A DNA stretch of 64,000 nt, taken from the NCBI GenBank assembly GCA_030019445.1, contig JASEEU010000006.1, positions 62,001 to 126,000 of the forward strand, written 5' to 3'. The position numbers and the translations under genes were made by a program. The stretch is from Anaerosomatales bacterium (GTDB lineage: Bacteria > Actinomycetota > Coriobacteriia > Anaerosomatales > Anaerosomataceae). Shown piece after piece: positions 24,198 to 32,673 of the stretch. Under the pieces are notes generated by a model. That model searched no databases, had not been told where the DNA came from, and worked only from the letters and a program-made list of their open reading frames with translations. The stretch's first letter is position 1; the number at the start of each line of letters is the position of its first letter.

Positions 24198-24866
24198 ATG
24201 CGCATCGAGGTCACCGAGAACGGACCGTACCGCGTGACGGGCGGCGTGCCGCTCCTGCGAGTGGAGATCGTCGTGAACGCCGAAGGCGAATCCGTCGGGT
24301 GGCGCGAACTCGAGCGCATCGAGGTGCCCGACGAGTACCTGCTGTGCCGCTGCGGCCGCTCGTCCGCCAAGCCGTTCTGCGACTTCTCGCACCTCACAGA
24401 GTTCGATGGCGAGGAGACTGCCGGCCATAGCTCGTACGCCGAGCAGGCGGTGGTGATCAATGGCTCGGGGCTCGACCTCCACGACGCGCGGAAGCTCTGT
24501 GCCGAGGCCCGCTTCTGCGATCGGGCGGGCGGGCTGTGGAACCTCGTGGGCGAGTGTGAGGACCCGGCCGTGCGCGAGCTCGCCATCGAAGAGGCGACGC
24601 TCTGCCCGTCGGGCCGCTACGTCGCGTGCGATGCCGAGACGGGCAGGCCCATCGAGCCCGACCTCGAGCCCTCCATCGCGATCGTCGAAGACCCGAAGCT
24701 GGGTGTGAGCGGTCCCATCTGGGTGCGCGGCGGGGTGCCGATCGTGGATTCGAAGGGGGAGCTGTACGAAGTGCGGAATCGCGTGACGCTCTGTCGCTGC
24801 GGAGCGAGCGCGAACAAGCCGTTCTGCGACGGCTCGCACATCGCGGTGGGGTTCCGGGACATCTGA
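24198..24866 (+). CDS. Double CDGSH iron-sulfur protein
   Basis: A 222-residue protein with two CDGSH-type cluster sites: 'CRCGRSSAKPFCDFSHL' (about residues 50-66) and 'CRCGASANKPFCDGSHI' (about 198-214). Each supplies the three Cys and one His that hold a 2Fe-2S cluster. The middle region has three further Cys ('LCAEARFCD', 'GECED', 'TLCPSGRYV') as in the divergent mono-cluster domain that often accompanies them. It is cytoplasmic and its partners are unknown. The SD 'GGAGGAGG' precedes the ATG. Confidence 0.9.
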   Translation: MRIEVTENGPYRVTGGVPLLRVEIVVNAEGESVGWRELERIEVPDEYLLCRCGRSSAKPFCDFSHLTEFDGEETAGHSSYAEQAVVINGSGLDLHDARKLCAEARFCDRAGGLWNLVGECEDPAVRELAIEEATLCPSGRYVACDAETGRPIEPDLEPSIAIVEDPKLGVSGPIWVRGGVPIVDSKGELYEVRNRVTLCRCGASANKPFCDGSHIAVGFRDI

Positions 24867-24893
24867 CGACCGCGCACGCGCGGGACGCTAGCG

Positions 24894-25058
24894 TCAACAG
24901 CCCGGTTCGCCGGGGTGTCCGCAGCACGTCGCGGGCCGCGGGAGGATCCGGCGCGACGCGTTGCGCGCGAGCAACCACAGCTTCTTGCCGAGCGGCATCG
25001 GTTGTCGGAGATTTCGCCAGTAGCTGCCCGGTGAAGGCTGCTCGTGACCGTCGCACAT
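24894..25058 (-). CDS. Small Cys-rich protein ending in CCGHPGEPGC
   Basis: A 54-residue protein behind a strong SD ('GAGAGGAG', 8 bases before the ATG at 25058). It starts 'MCDGHEQPSPG', has a basic middle ('LGKKLWLLARNASRR') and ends 'ATCCGHPGEPGC'. The Cys/His pattern (one N-terminal Cys-His pair, three C-terminal Cys and one His) suggests metal binding. I recall similar tails in small actinobacterial proteins but cannot name a family. Confidence 0.62.
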   Translation of the reverse strand: MCDGHEQPSPGSYWRNLRQPMPLGKKLWLLARNASRRILPRPATCCGHPGEPGC

Positions 25059-25256
25059 CGCGCTGCTCCTCTCGGCGGACCTCGTTCGTCTGATACCCGA
25101 GGCGAGCACGACGCACACGGGCGCGTCGTGCGCGAGCGCCTCCGGACCACGCGCACGTCTTGCGCGACACTCCATGAACTCCGGCTGAACTCTGCCGCGT
25201 CGCCGGGATCTGATGCGTACAATGGCCACGGACGACGCCGGAGCGAGAGGGCACGC

Positions 25257-25964
25257 GTGGACGACCGCATCCTCATCGTGGAGGACGAGCAGAAGATCGC
25301 CGACCTGCTGCGCATCGTGCTCGAGCGGGAGGGCTTCTCGGCCATCGCCCATGCCGCGACCGCTGCCGACGCGGTGCGGCTGGCCGAGGCGGAACGTCCG
25401 GCGCTCGTGGTGCTCGACGTCATGCTGCCGGACGGCAACGGCTTCGATGTGGCGGCGCGCCTACGGACGTTCACCGACGCCCCGATCCTGTTCCTGACCG
25501 CGCGCGACAGCGACGCCGACACGCTCTGCGGGTTCGGTGTCGGGGGCGACGACTACGTGACGAAGCCGTTCAACCCCCTTGAGGTGGTCGCGCGCATCAA
25601 GGCGCATCTGCGGCGGGCACGAGGCGTCGCCGCAGAGCGCGGCCGCGTGCACGACCTGGGCAGCGTGCGCATCGAGGAGGAAGCGGCTCGCGTGCTCGTG
25701 GATGGCGCCGAGGTGCCCATGCCGGCACGCGAGTTCCGTCTGCTGTGCTTCCTGGCCGCGCACCCCGGGCGCGTCTTCAGCCCGCGGCAGCTCTACCGGC
25801 AGGTGTGGGAGGAGGAGCCGGTAGGATCCTCGGACGACAACACCGTGAGCGTGCACATCCGGCGCATCCGCGAGCGGATCGAGGCCGATCCCTCGGCGCC
25901 GACGCTCGTGGTGACCGTCCGCGGCCTCGGCTACAAGCTCGTGCCTCCGGGCGGCGGCCGATGA
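25257..25964 (+). CDS. OmpR-family response regulator
   Basis: A 235-residue regulator. The receiver domain has the acidic pair 'VEDEQKIADLL' at the N-terminus, the phospho-Asp in 'VVLDVMLPDGNG' (about 52) and the Lys in 'DDYVTKPFNP' (about 102). The C-terminal winged helix ('GRVFSPRQLYRQVW', 'VTVRGLGYKL') is of the OmpR type. The GTG at 25257 follows 'GAGAGGG'. It overlaps its kinase by 4 bases and probably controls the ABC transporter genes downstream. Confidence 0.94.
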   Translation: MDDRILIVEDEQKIADLLRIVLEREGFSAIAHAATAADAVRLAEAERPALVVLDVMLPDGNGFDVAARLRTFTDAPILFLTARDSDADTLCGFGVGGDDYVTKPFNPLEVVARIKAHLRRARGVAAERGRVHDLGSVRIEEEAARVLVDGAEVPMPAREFRLLCFLAAHPGRVFSPRQLYRQVWEEEPVGSSDDNTVSVHIRRIRERIEADPSAPTLVVTVRGLGYKLVPPGGGR

Positions 25965-27424
25965 GCATCAAAGGCCGGTTCACGGGGCACTTCCTGACCC
26001 GCGCATTCGCCCTGTTCGCCGTGCTCGGCCTGCTCTTCGCCGTGTGGCTGGCCGTGCTGGCGCTCGGCATCGTGGGCGTCGCCGGTCCGGGGACGCCCAC
26101 GGGGGAGTCGCCCGTCCAGATCATGGAGCGGCTCGAGTCCGAGACCACGGTGTCGCCGACTGGTGAGGTTGTCGTCGGCGTGGGTGCCCTCGAGGCTGTG
26201 GATGAGAACCGCGGCTGGCTGCAGGTGCTCGACGCGGAGGGATACGAGATCTTCGGACATCGCGTCCCGGACGAGATTCCCGGGCACTATACGCCGGGCC
26301 AGTTGGTGCACGTGCGCCAGGCGCCAGGGCGTGTCGGACAGGCCGGCATCCACACCTGGTATTCGGCCGAGACGGACCTCACCTGGGTCCTTGGGACCGA
26401 GTCGGGCTGGTCCACGCCCCTGACCGATCGCGTCACGCTCAACCAGGCGATCGGCGTGCTCGGCATCGCGAGCCTTGCCGTCGCGCTGCTTGTGGCGTGG
26501 GCGTCGAGCGGCACCCTGGCCCGGCCGGTCGGGCACATGATGGCATGGCTCGGCAACCTGGCGGGCGGCGAATACGCTGAGCCGCGCGACCGGTACGGTC
26601 GGCCGATGAGCCGGGCCCCCGACAGCAGGCGCAGACGTCCCTACCGCACCTATCGCGAGGTGTTCGATGCGCTCGACAAACTGACGGCCGAGCTTGCGCG
26701 CACCGAGGCCGAACGCGAGCGTCTGGAATCGGCGCGCGAGGAGTGGATCGCCGGGATCTCGCACGACCTGAAGACGCCGCTTTCGTCGGTGCGCGGCTAC
26801 GCGGACCTGCTTGCGTCCGACTACACGTTCGAGGCCGCCGAGGTACGTGAGCACGCGGCGCTCATCGGCGAGCAGGCTGATCACATGGAGGCGCTCATCG
26901 GCGACCTGCTCCTCACGTATCGGCTCCGGGCGGAGGCGCTGCCGCTCCACCTCGAGCGGGTCGATGCCGTCGAGCTCGTGCGCGAGGCAGTCGTGGACCT
27001 CGCCAACGACCCGCGTGCGGCCGATCGGACCGTGCGCTTCGAAGAGCCGCCCGGTTCCGGCCCCGTCACTGTGAGCGTCGATGCGCGATGGTTCCGGCGA
27101 GCGCTGACCAACCTGCTCGTGAACTGCGCGGTGCACAATCCGCCGGGTACGACGGTGCGTGCGACGGTCTTGCGCTCCGTGGACACCGTGGAGATCACGG
27201 TCGGCGACGATGGACGAGGGATGGACGCCGAGACGGTCAGCCGGCTGTTCGACCGGTACTTCCGTGGCACGTCGACCGACGCTGACGCGGTGGGCACGGG
27301 CCTGGGCATGGCCATAGCGCGACAGCTCGTCGAGTCGATGGGCGGCACGCTCACCGTGCGGAGCGCCCCGGGGCAGGGCACCGTCTTCACCATCACGCTC
27401 GGCTCCGCGGCGAGTTCATCCTGA
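25961..27424 (+). CDS. Sensor histidine kinase of the ABC-transporter cluster
   Basis: A 487-residue kinase with two membrane helices (about 10-38 and 160-182) enclosing a 120-residue extracytoplasmic domain. HisKA carries 'AGISHDLKTPLSSVRGYADL' (about residue 270). The HATPase domain has 'NLLVNCAVHNP', 'GDDGRGMD' and 'GTGLGMAIARQL'. The ISHDLKTPL form of the H-box is typical of kinases linked to peptide-antibiotic transporters. It is coupled to the regulator before it; an ABC gene follows. Confidence 0.92.
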   Translation: MSIKGRFTGHFLTRAFALFAVLGLLFAVWLAVLALGIVGVAGPGTPTGESPVQIMERLESETTVSPTGEVVVGVGALEAVDENRGWLQVLDAEGYEIFGHRVPDEIPGHYTPGQLVHVRQAPGRVGQAGIHTWYSAETDLTWVLGTESGWSTPLTDRVTLNQAIGVLGIASLAVALLVAWASSGTLARPVGHMMAWLGNLAGGEYAEPRDRYGRPMSRAPDSRRRRPYRTYREVFDALDKLTAELARTEAERERLESAREEWIAGISHDLKTPLSSVRGYADLLASDYTFEAAEVREHAALIGEQADHMEALIGDLLLTYRLRAEALPLHLERVDAVELVREAVVDLANDPRAADRTVRFEEPPGSGPVTVSVDARWFRRALTNLLVNCAVHNPPGTTVRATVLRSVDTVEITVGDDGRGMDAETVSRLFDRYFRGTSTDADAVGTGLGMAIARQLVESMGGTLTVRSAPGQGTVFTITLGSAASSS

Positions 27425-27488
27425 GTTAAGGCCGCGTTCCTCTCGACTTCAAGCGCATCACCGAGCATCGGCTACGAGGTGATGCGAG

Positions 27489-28406
27489 ATGCGAGAGTAC
27501 ATCGTCGAAACTGAAGCACTGGCGAAGCACTACAAGAGGGCGGCGGCGGTCGACGGCATCGACCTAGCCGTGGGGCGCGGCGAGATCTACGGCTTCCTCG
27601 GCCTGAACGGGGCCGGGAAGACGACGACCATCCGGATGCTCATGGGGCTCGTCCGCCCGACGGCGGGCGAGATTCGGATCTTCGGCGAGCCCATGCCGCG
27701 GCGTCGCATGGCGGTGATGGGTCGCGTCGGCTCGCTCGTGGAGAGCCCGTCGTACTACGCCCACCTCTCCGGCTACGACAACCTGCGGATCGTGTCGACG
27801 CTCCTCGGCGTGGACGAGGCCGAGATCCGCCGGGTGCTCGGCGTGGTCGGGCTCTCGCCGGCCGATGCCGAGCGCAAGGTCGGGCAGTATTCTCTCGGCA
27901 TGAAGCAGCGCCTCGGGATAGCCTCAGCGCTCATCGGCTCGCCCGAGCTGCTGGTGCTCGACGAGCCGACCAACGGACTCGACCCGGCCGGCATCCAGGA
28001 GATCAGGGAGCTCGTCCGGCGGCTCCCACGGGAGTTCGGCATAACGGTGCTCGTCTCCAGCCACCTTCTGGCCGAGGTCGATCAGATCGCGACCTCGGTC
28101 GGCGTCATCCACCGCGGGCGGCTGCTGTTCCAGGGTCCCATCGATGACCTTCGAGCGCACAGCGCGCCCCGCGTGCGTGTGGAGGTCGATCGGCGCGACG
28201 ACGCCATGGCCGCGTTGCGCGCCGCAGGCATCGCGGCGGACACCGACTCGGAAGCCCTGACGCTGAGCTCGGTTCGTCGAGACGACGCCGCTGCCGCCGT
28301 TCGCGTCCTCGTGTCGGAGCGCATCGCCATCTACCGGGTGGCAGAGGAGCGCCGGACGCTGGAGGATATCTTCCTCGAGCTGACTGCCGAGGGGGCGGTG
28401 GCGTGA
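27489..28406 (+). CDS. ABC transporter ATPase (BcrA/LanF-like)
   Basis: A 305-residue ATPase. Walker A 'GLNGAGKTTTIRML' (about 38), signature 'YSLGMKQRLGIA' (about 137) and Walker B 'LLVLDEPTNGLDPAG' (about 157) are intact, followed by 'VSSHLLAEVDQ'. The C-terminal 90 residues are the extension usual in BcrA/LanF-type ATPases for peptide-antibiotic immunity. It powers the two permeases encoded directly downstream. Confidence 0.93.
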   Translation: MREYIVETEALAKHYKRAAAVDGIDLAVGRGEIYGFLGLNGAGKTTTIRMLMGLVRPTAGEIRIFGEPMPRRRMAVMGRVGSLVESPSYYAHLSGYDNLRIVSTLLGVDEAEIRRVLGVVGLSPADAERKVGQYSLGMKQRLGIASALIGSPELLVLDEPTNGLDPAGIQEIRELVRRLPREFGITVLVSSHLLAEVDQIATSVGVIHRGRLLFQGPIDDLRAHSAPRVRVEVDRRDDAMAALRAAGIAADTDSEALTLSSVRRDDAAAAVRVLVSERIAIYRVAEERRTLEDIFLELTAEGAVA

Positions 28407-29134
28407 TGCGCGTCGTCGGTACGGAGTTCGCCAAGATCCGGGGGACGTGGATCTGGCCGCTAGCCCTTCTCGGCCCGGCGGGAGTGATCGCCGCCGGCGT
28501 CTTCGACTTCGCCGTGCGCGGAGATGAGCTCGTCGCGCACGTGGCCGAGGCAGGCGGCTACTTCAACCTCGTAATGGACCAGATCGGGTTGCTCCATGCC
28601 CTGGCGTTCACGATGGGGGCGGCGATCGTGGGATCGATGCTGATCGATCTCGAGAACCGCGCGGATACCTGGAAGCAGCTGTTCGGGCTGCCGATCCCGC
28701 GCCCAGCGCATCTTGCGGCCAAGCTGATCGTGTTCGCCACGGTCTTGCTCGCGGCGAGCGTGCTGTCGGCGACGGGCGTCGCGGGGATCCTGCTTTGGCA
28801 GGGCGCCCCCGCGCTTCCCTGGACGGACCTGGGCAGACTCGTGCTGTGGCCGTGGGCAGCGGGTCTCGGGCTGATGATCGTCCAGCTCCTGCTCTCGTGG
28901 TTGTGGCGAAGCCAGGCGATACCGGTGACCATCGGCATCGCCGCGGCCATCGCCGCGCTCATCGTCACGCAGGGCCCGGCGCGCCTGGTGCCCTGGCGAC
29001 TGCCGTTCCGCGCGCTGGACGGCGTCATGGGTGCGGTGAACGACACCGGTGCGGTGGTGGTGCTCTCGGCCGCATGGCTCGTCGCGCTGGCTGCAGTGGG
29101 CGCGGCCCACGTCGTCCGCCGCGACATCTCGTGA
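28406..29134 (+). CDS. ABC transporter permease (LanE-like)
   Basis: A 242-residue membrane protein with about six helices. It starts with a short cytoplasmic 'GTEFAKIRGTWIW' segment typical of LanE/LanG and ABC-2-like permeases, then pairs of helices. The ATG at 28406 sits in a TGATG overlap with the ATPase stop; the GTG at 28403 is an alternative. With the next gene it probably forms a heterodimeric permease. Confidence 0.82.
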   Translation: MRVVGTEFAKIRGTWIWPLALLGPAGVIAAGVFDFAVRGDELVAHVAEAGGYFNLVMDQIGLLHALAFTMGAAIVGSMLIDLENRADTWKQLFGLPIPRPAHLAAKLIVFATVLLAASVLSATGVAGILLWQGAPALPWTDLGRLVLWPWAAGLGLMIVQLLLSWLWRSQAIPVTIGIAAAIAALIVTQGPARLVPWRLPFRALDGVMGAVNDTGAVVVLSAAWLVALAAVGAAHVVRRDIS

Positions 29135-29148
29135 GAGAGGTGAGAAGG

Positions 29149-29868
29149 ATGCGTGCACTGCTCAAGACCGAGTACCTGAAGCTTCGCAAGGGCCTATCGC
29201 TGGCGATCGTGGGTGCCGCGCCCACGCTTCTGCTGCTCGCCACCGGCGACTACGGCGGCGGCGAGGGGTGGGAAGCGGTGTACTACGACGCCGCGTTCAG
29301 CTACGCGTGGCTGTTTCTGCCGATCCTCTCGGGCGTGTACGCTGCTCTCGTCTGCCGCGCCGAGCACCTCGACGGTGGATGGAAGCACCTGCTCGCACGT
29401 CCCGTGCGCCGCTGGCGGGTCTACGCTGCCAAGTACGTGACGGTCATGAGCCTGGTGACGCTCGGCCACGCGGTGATGTTTGCGACCGCGCTGCTGATCG
29501 GCCTCCGGTCGGGGCTCGGATGGACGAGCTTCCCCTGGGGACTGTTCGTCCGGGGCTACCTCGGATCGCTGATCGCGGTCATGCCGCTCGCGGCGCTCCA
29601 GCTCGCGGTGTCGATGCGGTGGAAGAGCTTCGCCGGCCCGCTCGGTCTCAACGTGACGCTCGCACTGCCATCGCTGCTGGCAGCGCAGTCACCGAAGTAC
29701 GGGCCGTGGTACCCGTGGGCGCAGCCGGTCCTCGCGATGGTTCCCTCGGAGGGCTACCTCGGGCTGAACGTGTCGGTGACGACGCTGGTCGTGATCATCT
29801 GCGGCGGATTCGTGCTCGCGTTCTTCGGGGGCATGATCGCCTTCTCGAGAGGAGATATCCATGCGTGA
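29149..29868 (+). CDS. ABC transporter permease (LanG-like)
   Basis: A 239-residue membrane protein with about six helices, starting 'LLKTEYLKLRKGLSL' in the manner of LanG-type permeases and resembling the previous gene in length and layout. 'HLDGGWKHLLARPVRRW' is the conserved cytoplasmic segment after helix two. The set regulator-kinase-ATPase-two permeases matches lantibiotic-responsive immunity modules, but no lanthipeptide precursor or modifying enzyme is in the window. Confidence 0.82.
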   Translation: MRALLKTEYLKLRKGLSLAIVGAAPTLLLLATGDYGGGEGWEAVYYDAAFSYAWLFLPILSGVYAALVCRAEHLDGGWKHLLARPVRRWRVYAAKYVTVMSLVTLGHAVMFATALLIGLRSGLGWTSFPWGLFVRGYLGSLIAVMPLAALQLAVSMRWKSFAGPLGLNVTLALPSLLAAQSPKYGPWYPWAQPVLAMVPSEGYLGLNVSVTTLVVIICGGFVLAFFGGMIAFSRGDIHA

Positions 29869-29995
29869 GAACCTGGTGCCCCCGCATCTGCCGAGAAGCC
29901 GGGCGTGGAGGCGACGCGTGCGTGACGTCCGAAGTGCGACCCCACCGTGCGCAGGGCGGCAGCCGTGCACGCGTGGCGTCGACGTCGACCGTCGG

Positions 29996-30652
29996 TCAGT
30001 CGCGCGCCTCTCGCTCGAGGAGGCCGCGGGCTAGCGCCGCCAGTCCCCGGTCGAGATCGTCGCGGAAGTCGCGGGGCGCGGCCTCCTCCAGCATGCGCCG
30101 CACGTTGGCGCGCTCCGCCTGCGCGAGCTCGGCCAGACGCTCGGGCGCGATGTCCTCGGCATAGCCCGGCTCGACATGCTGGGCGGCGAAGTTCTGCGCC
30201 GCGCCGAGCACGAACCAGCCGAGGCTTCCCGCCGCCGAGAGGGCGTCAGTGGGCGTCAGCCCGCCCGCATACAGGATGCCGAGAAGCGCGTCGTAGGCCC
30301 TACCGAGCTCAAGGCTCCTGACGGGGCGCGCGGTGAGGAGGGGAAGCGCCCTGGGGTGCGCGGTGAGTGCATCGAAGTAGGCATGCCCGGCGGCGATGAG
30401 CGCATCGCGGGGCGACTCGCCGGGTCGCCAGGGCCGGATGTGGATCGCACTCATGATTCGATCGGCGATGCGGTCGTAGAGCGCGGCCTGGCTGGCGACG
30501 TGGTAGTAGAGCGAGCTGGCGTCGACACCGAGCCGTGCGCCGAGCTTGCGCATCGACAGCGCATCCAGACCGCCCTCGTCGATGATGGCGAGGGCGGCGT
30601 CGATGATCTGCTCGAGTGCGAGCGGCGCGCCGTCGGCTTTGCGCGGCGTCAT
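29996..30652 (-). CDS. TetR-family regulator of the 30649-31050 membrane protein
   Basis: A 218-residue TetR regulator. The N-terminal helix-turn-helix reads 'LSMRKLGARLGVDASSLYYHV' across about residues 32-52. The ligand-binding part resembles the TetR C-terminal domain with 'YFDALTAHPRALPLL'. The ATG at 30652 overlaps the stop of the membrane protein, so this is the second gene of its own operon. It most likely represses the promoter at 31110-31138 through two dyads. Confidence 0.9.
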   Translation of the reverse strand: MTPRKADGAPLALEQIIDAALAIIDEGGLDALSMRKLGARLGVDASSLYYHVASQAALYDRIADRIMSAIHIRPWRPGESPRDALIAAGHAYFDALTAHPRALPLLTARPVRSLELGRAYDALLGILYAGGLTPTDALSAAGSLGWFVLGAAQNFAAQHVEPGYAEDIAPERLAELAQAERANVRRMLEEAAPRDFRDDLDRGLAALARGLLEREARD

Positions 30653-31050
30653 CGCTCGAGCATCCCGAGGACCGTGTCGATCGGGACGGCGATCGCCGCG
30701 GCGACCCCTGCCGCGAACACCGCGCCGAGAAGCGCGCCGGGCGGTACGGTCCGGGCCCACGGCACGATCGCGACGAGTGAGAGCACAGCGCCCCAGAGCG
30801 CGACGGTACGCCACCACTCGGCTCCCGTGAGCAGCCCGTAGCTTGACGCCATGATGAGCGCGCCCGCGGCGAGCCAGATCAGCGCCCATCCCTTGCCGAC
30901 GAGACCGCTCACCAGCACGTCGCCGGGCAGGATCCACGGCCTGGACACCGCGAAGCCGCTCGCCTTCTCCCCGACGAATGCGGCGAGAACACCCGCTACA
31001 TGCCCGAGTCCGTGCATCGTCCATGCGATGAGGAACACCCAACGGATCAT
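30649..31050 (-). CDS. Four-helix membrane protein
   Basis: A 133-residue protein with about four predicted membrane helices. The first contains 'WTMHGLGHVAGVLAAF', with two histidines. The SD 'GGGAGGG' precedes the ATG. It is coupled to a TetR regulator that follows and is controlled by the operator pair upstream. It may export or sense a small compound; the substrate is unknown. Confidence 0.75.
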   Translation of the reverse strand: MIRWVFLIAWTMHGLGHVAGVLAAFVGEKASGFAVSRPWILPGDVLVSGLVGKGWALIWLAAGALIMASSYGLLTGAEWWRTVALWGAVLSLVAIVPWARTVPPGALLGAVFAAGVAAAIAVPIDTVLGMLER

Positions 31051-31090
31051 CGTGAACCCTCCCGAGTGGGCAGGACATGCCTGCCGAATT

Positions 31091-31138
31091 ATCCAACACT
31101 GTTGGATACACTATACCCAACGCTGTTGGGTCACGCAA
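31091..31138 (-). promoter_or_regulatory. TetR-controlled promoter with two operators
   Basis: On the minus strand, TTGCGT (31138-31133) and TATAGT (31115-31110) are 17 bases apart. A 17-bp dyad, ACCCAAC-GCT-GTTGGGT (31115-31131), fills the spacer. A second, ATCCAAC-ACT-GTTGGAT (31091-31107), covers the transcription start; centres are 24 bp apart. The -35 lies inside the last codons of the Fic-like gene. Confidence 0.82.
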
Positions 31139-32459
31139 GCCCGGGCTGGTTCGAGTTCTCGATGCCGAGCCGTGCGGCAAGGTCCGGCACGGGCGTGAAG
31201 ACGAAGGCGCGACCCTGCTGGTGCATCTCCAGAAGCTGCTTGTCCACCAGCTCGAGCAGGTCCGCCCGTGCCGTCGCGTATGCGACACGATGGTTCGTCT
31301 TGTGGTAGGCGATCCTGAACTCGGCGCCGGGATTGCGCAGCGCACGCCCGAGGATGGAGCGCTGCCGGTGGTTGAGCTCGGGATCGAGCTGGAGCAGCTG
31401 GCGCAGCTCCTCATCGCGGCGGTTGATGCGATCGATGAAGCCGAGCGTGTCGTCCAGCGCGGCGAGCGTCATCTGCACCACGAGCGTCGCCCACGGGGTC
31501 AGGTCCCCAGCCGAGTGGCGCCGCGCCTCGGTGTACGCGTGCCGGTCGAGCGAGATGAGCGGGGAGACGTGGCCGTCCTCCCAGCGGAGCTTGACCCGCG
31601 AGAGCGGGAGCACGCCGAGCACCGGGAGGCCCGACTTCATCGCGTAGAGACGGAAGACCAGCCTTCCCACCTGGCTGTTGAGGTCTGGCAAGGGGCGGTA
31701 GAAGCGGAACATGTCGGGGAGCAGCAGGGCTCGGATGACCGGGTGGTCGTGCGGGTCGCCGCTCATGTGATTGGCGTACATCGAGATGTACTCGGCCTGA
31801 CGGGCGGCGGAGTGCGCGACCTCAGCATCGGTGTACTCGGATGTCATCAGTCCCAGGCGGGGCGTCGCGTGGCCGATGTCGGCCATATCGACCCCGTCCA
31901 GCAGGAGCGCGCGCAGGTGCATGAAGAGCTCGAGGGAGAACGGCTCGTTCACGAGGTCGTCGAGATGGTCGAAGGCCGCGAGGGTGTTGACCACGAGCCG
32001 CTCGACGCTGGTGCGCGGCGAACGCTCGAGCTCGAGCAGGACCTGCGCCTCGGCCTCGTCGATCTCCAGGCCGTCGAGCATCGCCGCCGCGAGCGTCTCG
32101 TCGATGCGAGACCTGACGAGCACGCGGCGGTTCTGGGATGTCGTGAGCGTGGCGTACAGGTCCGAGTCGGCGCGGCACAGACACTGGATCCTGCTGACGG
32201 TGTCGGCGATCTCGTGCGTGCGCAGGTACCAGTAGTCGTTGCCGGCAAGGTCGGGGACGGGGAACTCGATGCCCATGCACCGGGTCACGGTGCCGAGGAG
32301 GTTCCACGTCTCCAGCGGGCTCAGCCCCGAGGGGAGGCGCTGCGTCAGGAACTCGTCCCAGGTCAGGTATGTGCGCGTCGCCCGCCGCAGCAGCAGCCTG
32401 AAGCGGTCCTCCGTCTCGATGAGCTGCTTGATCTCAGCGTACGTGGCGGAAGTGTCCAT
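31131..32459 (-). CDS. Degenerate Fic-domain protein with winged-helix tail
   Basis: A 442-residue protein. The central domain follows the Fic fold: an inhibitory-like 'EYISMYANHMSG' region, then 'RPLPDLNSQVGRLVFRLYA' (about residues 235-253), which aligns with the Fic motif HPFxDGNGRxxR. The catalytic His is Arg and two glycines are changed, while Pro, Asp, Asn and the final Gly-Arg remain; 'GVLPLSRVKLRW' follows as expected. AMP-transfer activity is therefore doubtful. The last 60 residues resemble a winged helix ('LELVDKQLLEMHQQG'). Function may be binding rather than catalysis. Confidence 0.7.
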   Translation of the reverse strand: MDTSATYAEIKQLIETEDRFRLLLRRATRTYLTWDEFLTQRLPSGLSPLETWNLLGTVTRCMGIEFPVPDLAGNDYWYLRTHEIADTVSRIQCLCRADSDLYATLTTSQNRRVLVRSRIDETLAAAMLDGLEIDEAEAQVLLELERSPRTSVERLVVNTLAAFDHLDDLVNEPFSLELFMHLRALLLDGVDMADIGHATPRLGLMTSEYTDAEVAHSAARQAEYISMYANHMSGDPHDHPVIRALLLPDMFRFYRPLPDLNSQVGRLVFRLYAMKSGLPVLGVLPLSRVKLRWEDGHVSPLISLDRHAYTEARRHSAGDLTPWATLVVQMTLAALDDTLGFIDRINRRDEELRQLLQLDPELNHRQRSILGRALRNPGAEFRIAYHKTNHRVAYATARADLLELVDKQLLEMHQQGRAFVFTPVPDLAARLGIENSNQPGLA

Positions 32460-32495
32460 GCGCGCGCCTTTCCGGTGGTGAGTTGGCCCTGGCGA

Positions 32496-32510
32496 AAGTC
32501 ACATTCTGTG
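32496..32510. promoter_or_regulatory. Dyad upstream of the Fic-like gene
   Basis: A perfect inverted repeat, GTCACA-TTC-TGTGAC, lies 37 bases before the Fic-like start (32459, minus strand). It is a plausible operator; the binding protein could be the Fic-like protein itself through its winged helix. Confidence 0.5.
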
Positions 32511-32640
32511 ACAACTGTGTATTCCCCATGGCATCTAGGGAGCAAACTAGTATCAACTATTGAGCTATTGACAGTGTATCAGGTGCTGCTATGAATTGAA
32601 GTGTCAGGGCGACAGCCTTGCCATACACCCTTACCGTGGG

Positions 32641-32667
32641 AAAGCCGCTCCCGGGCAGAGCGGCTTT
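32641..32667 (-). terminator. Terminator of the class V aminotransferase gene
   Basis: A perfect 10-bp stem, 32641-32650 with 32658-32667, and a 7-base loop. It begins 7 bases after the stop of the minus-strand gene ending at 32674. T-rich ends are present on both strands. Confidence 0.75.
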
Positions 32668-32673
32668 CTCGCG

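Noticed and set aside
29861-30034. A 57-codon ORF beginning 'MRENLVPPHL' with an SD, overlapping the end of the second permease
   Set aside because: It overlaps the end of the antisense TetR gene, is Arg-rich with no recognisable domain, and looks like G+C-driven open frame. It might be a remnant of a deleted gene.
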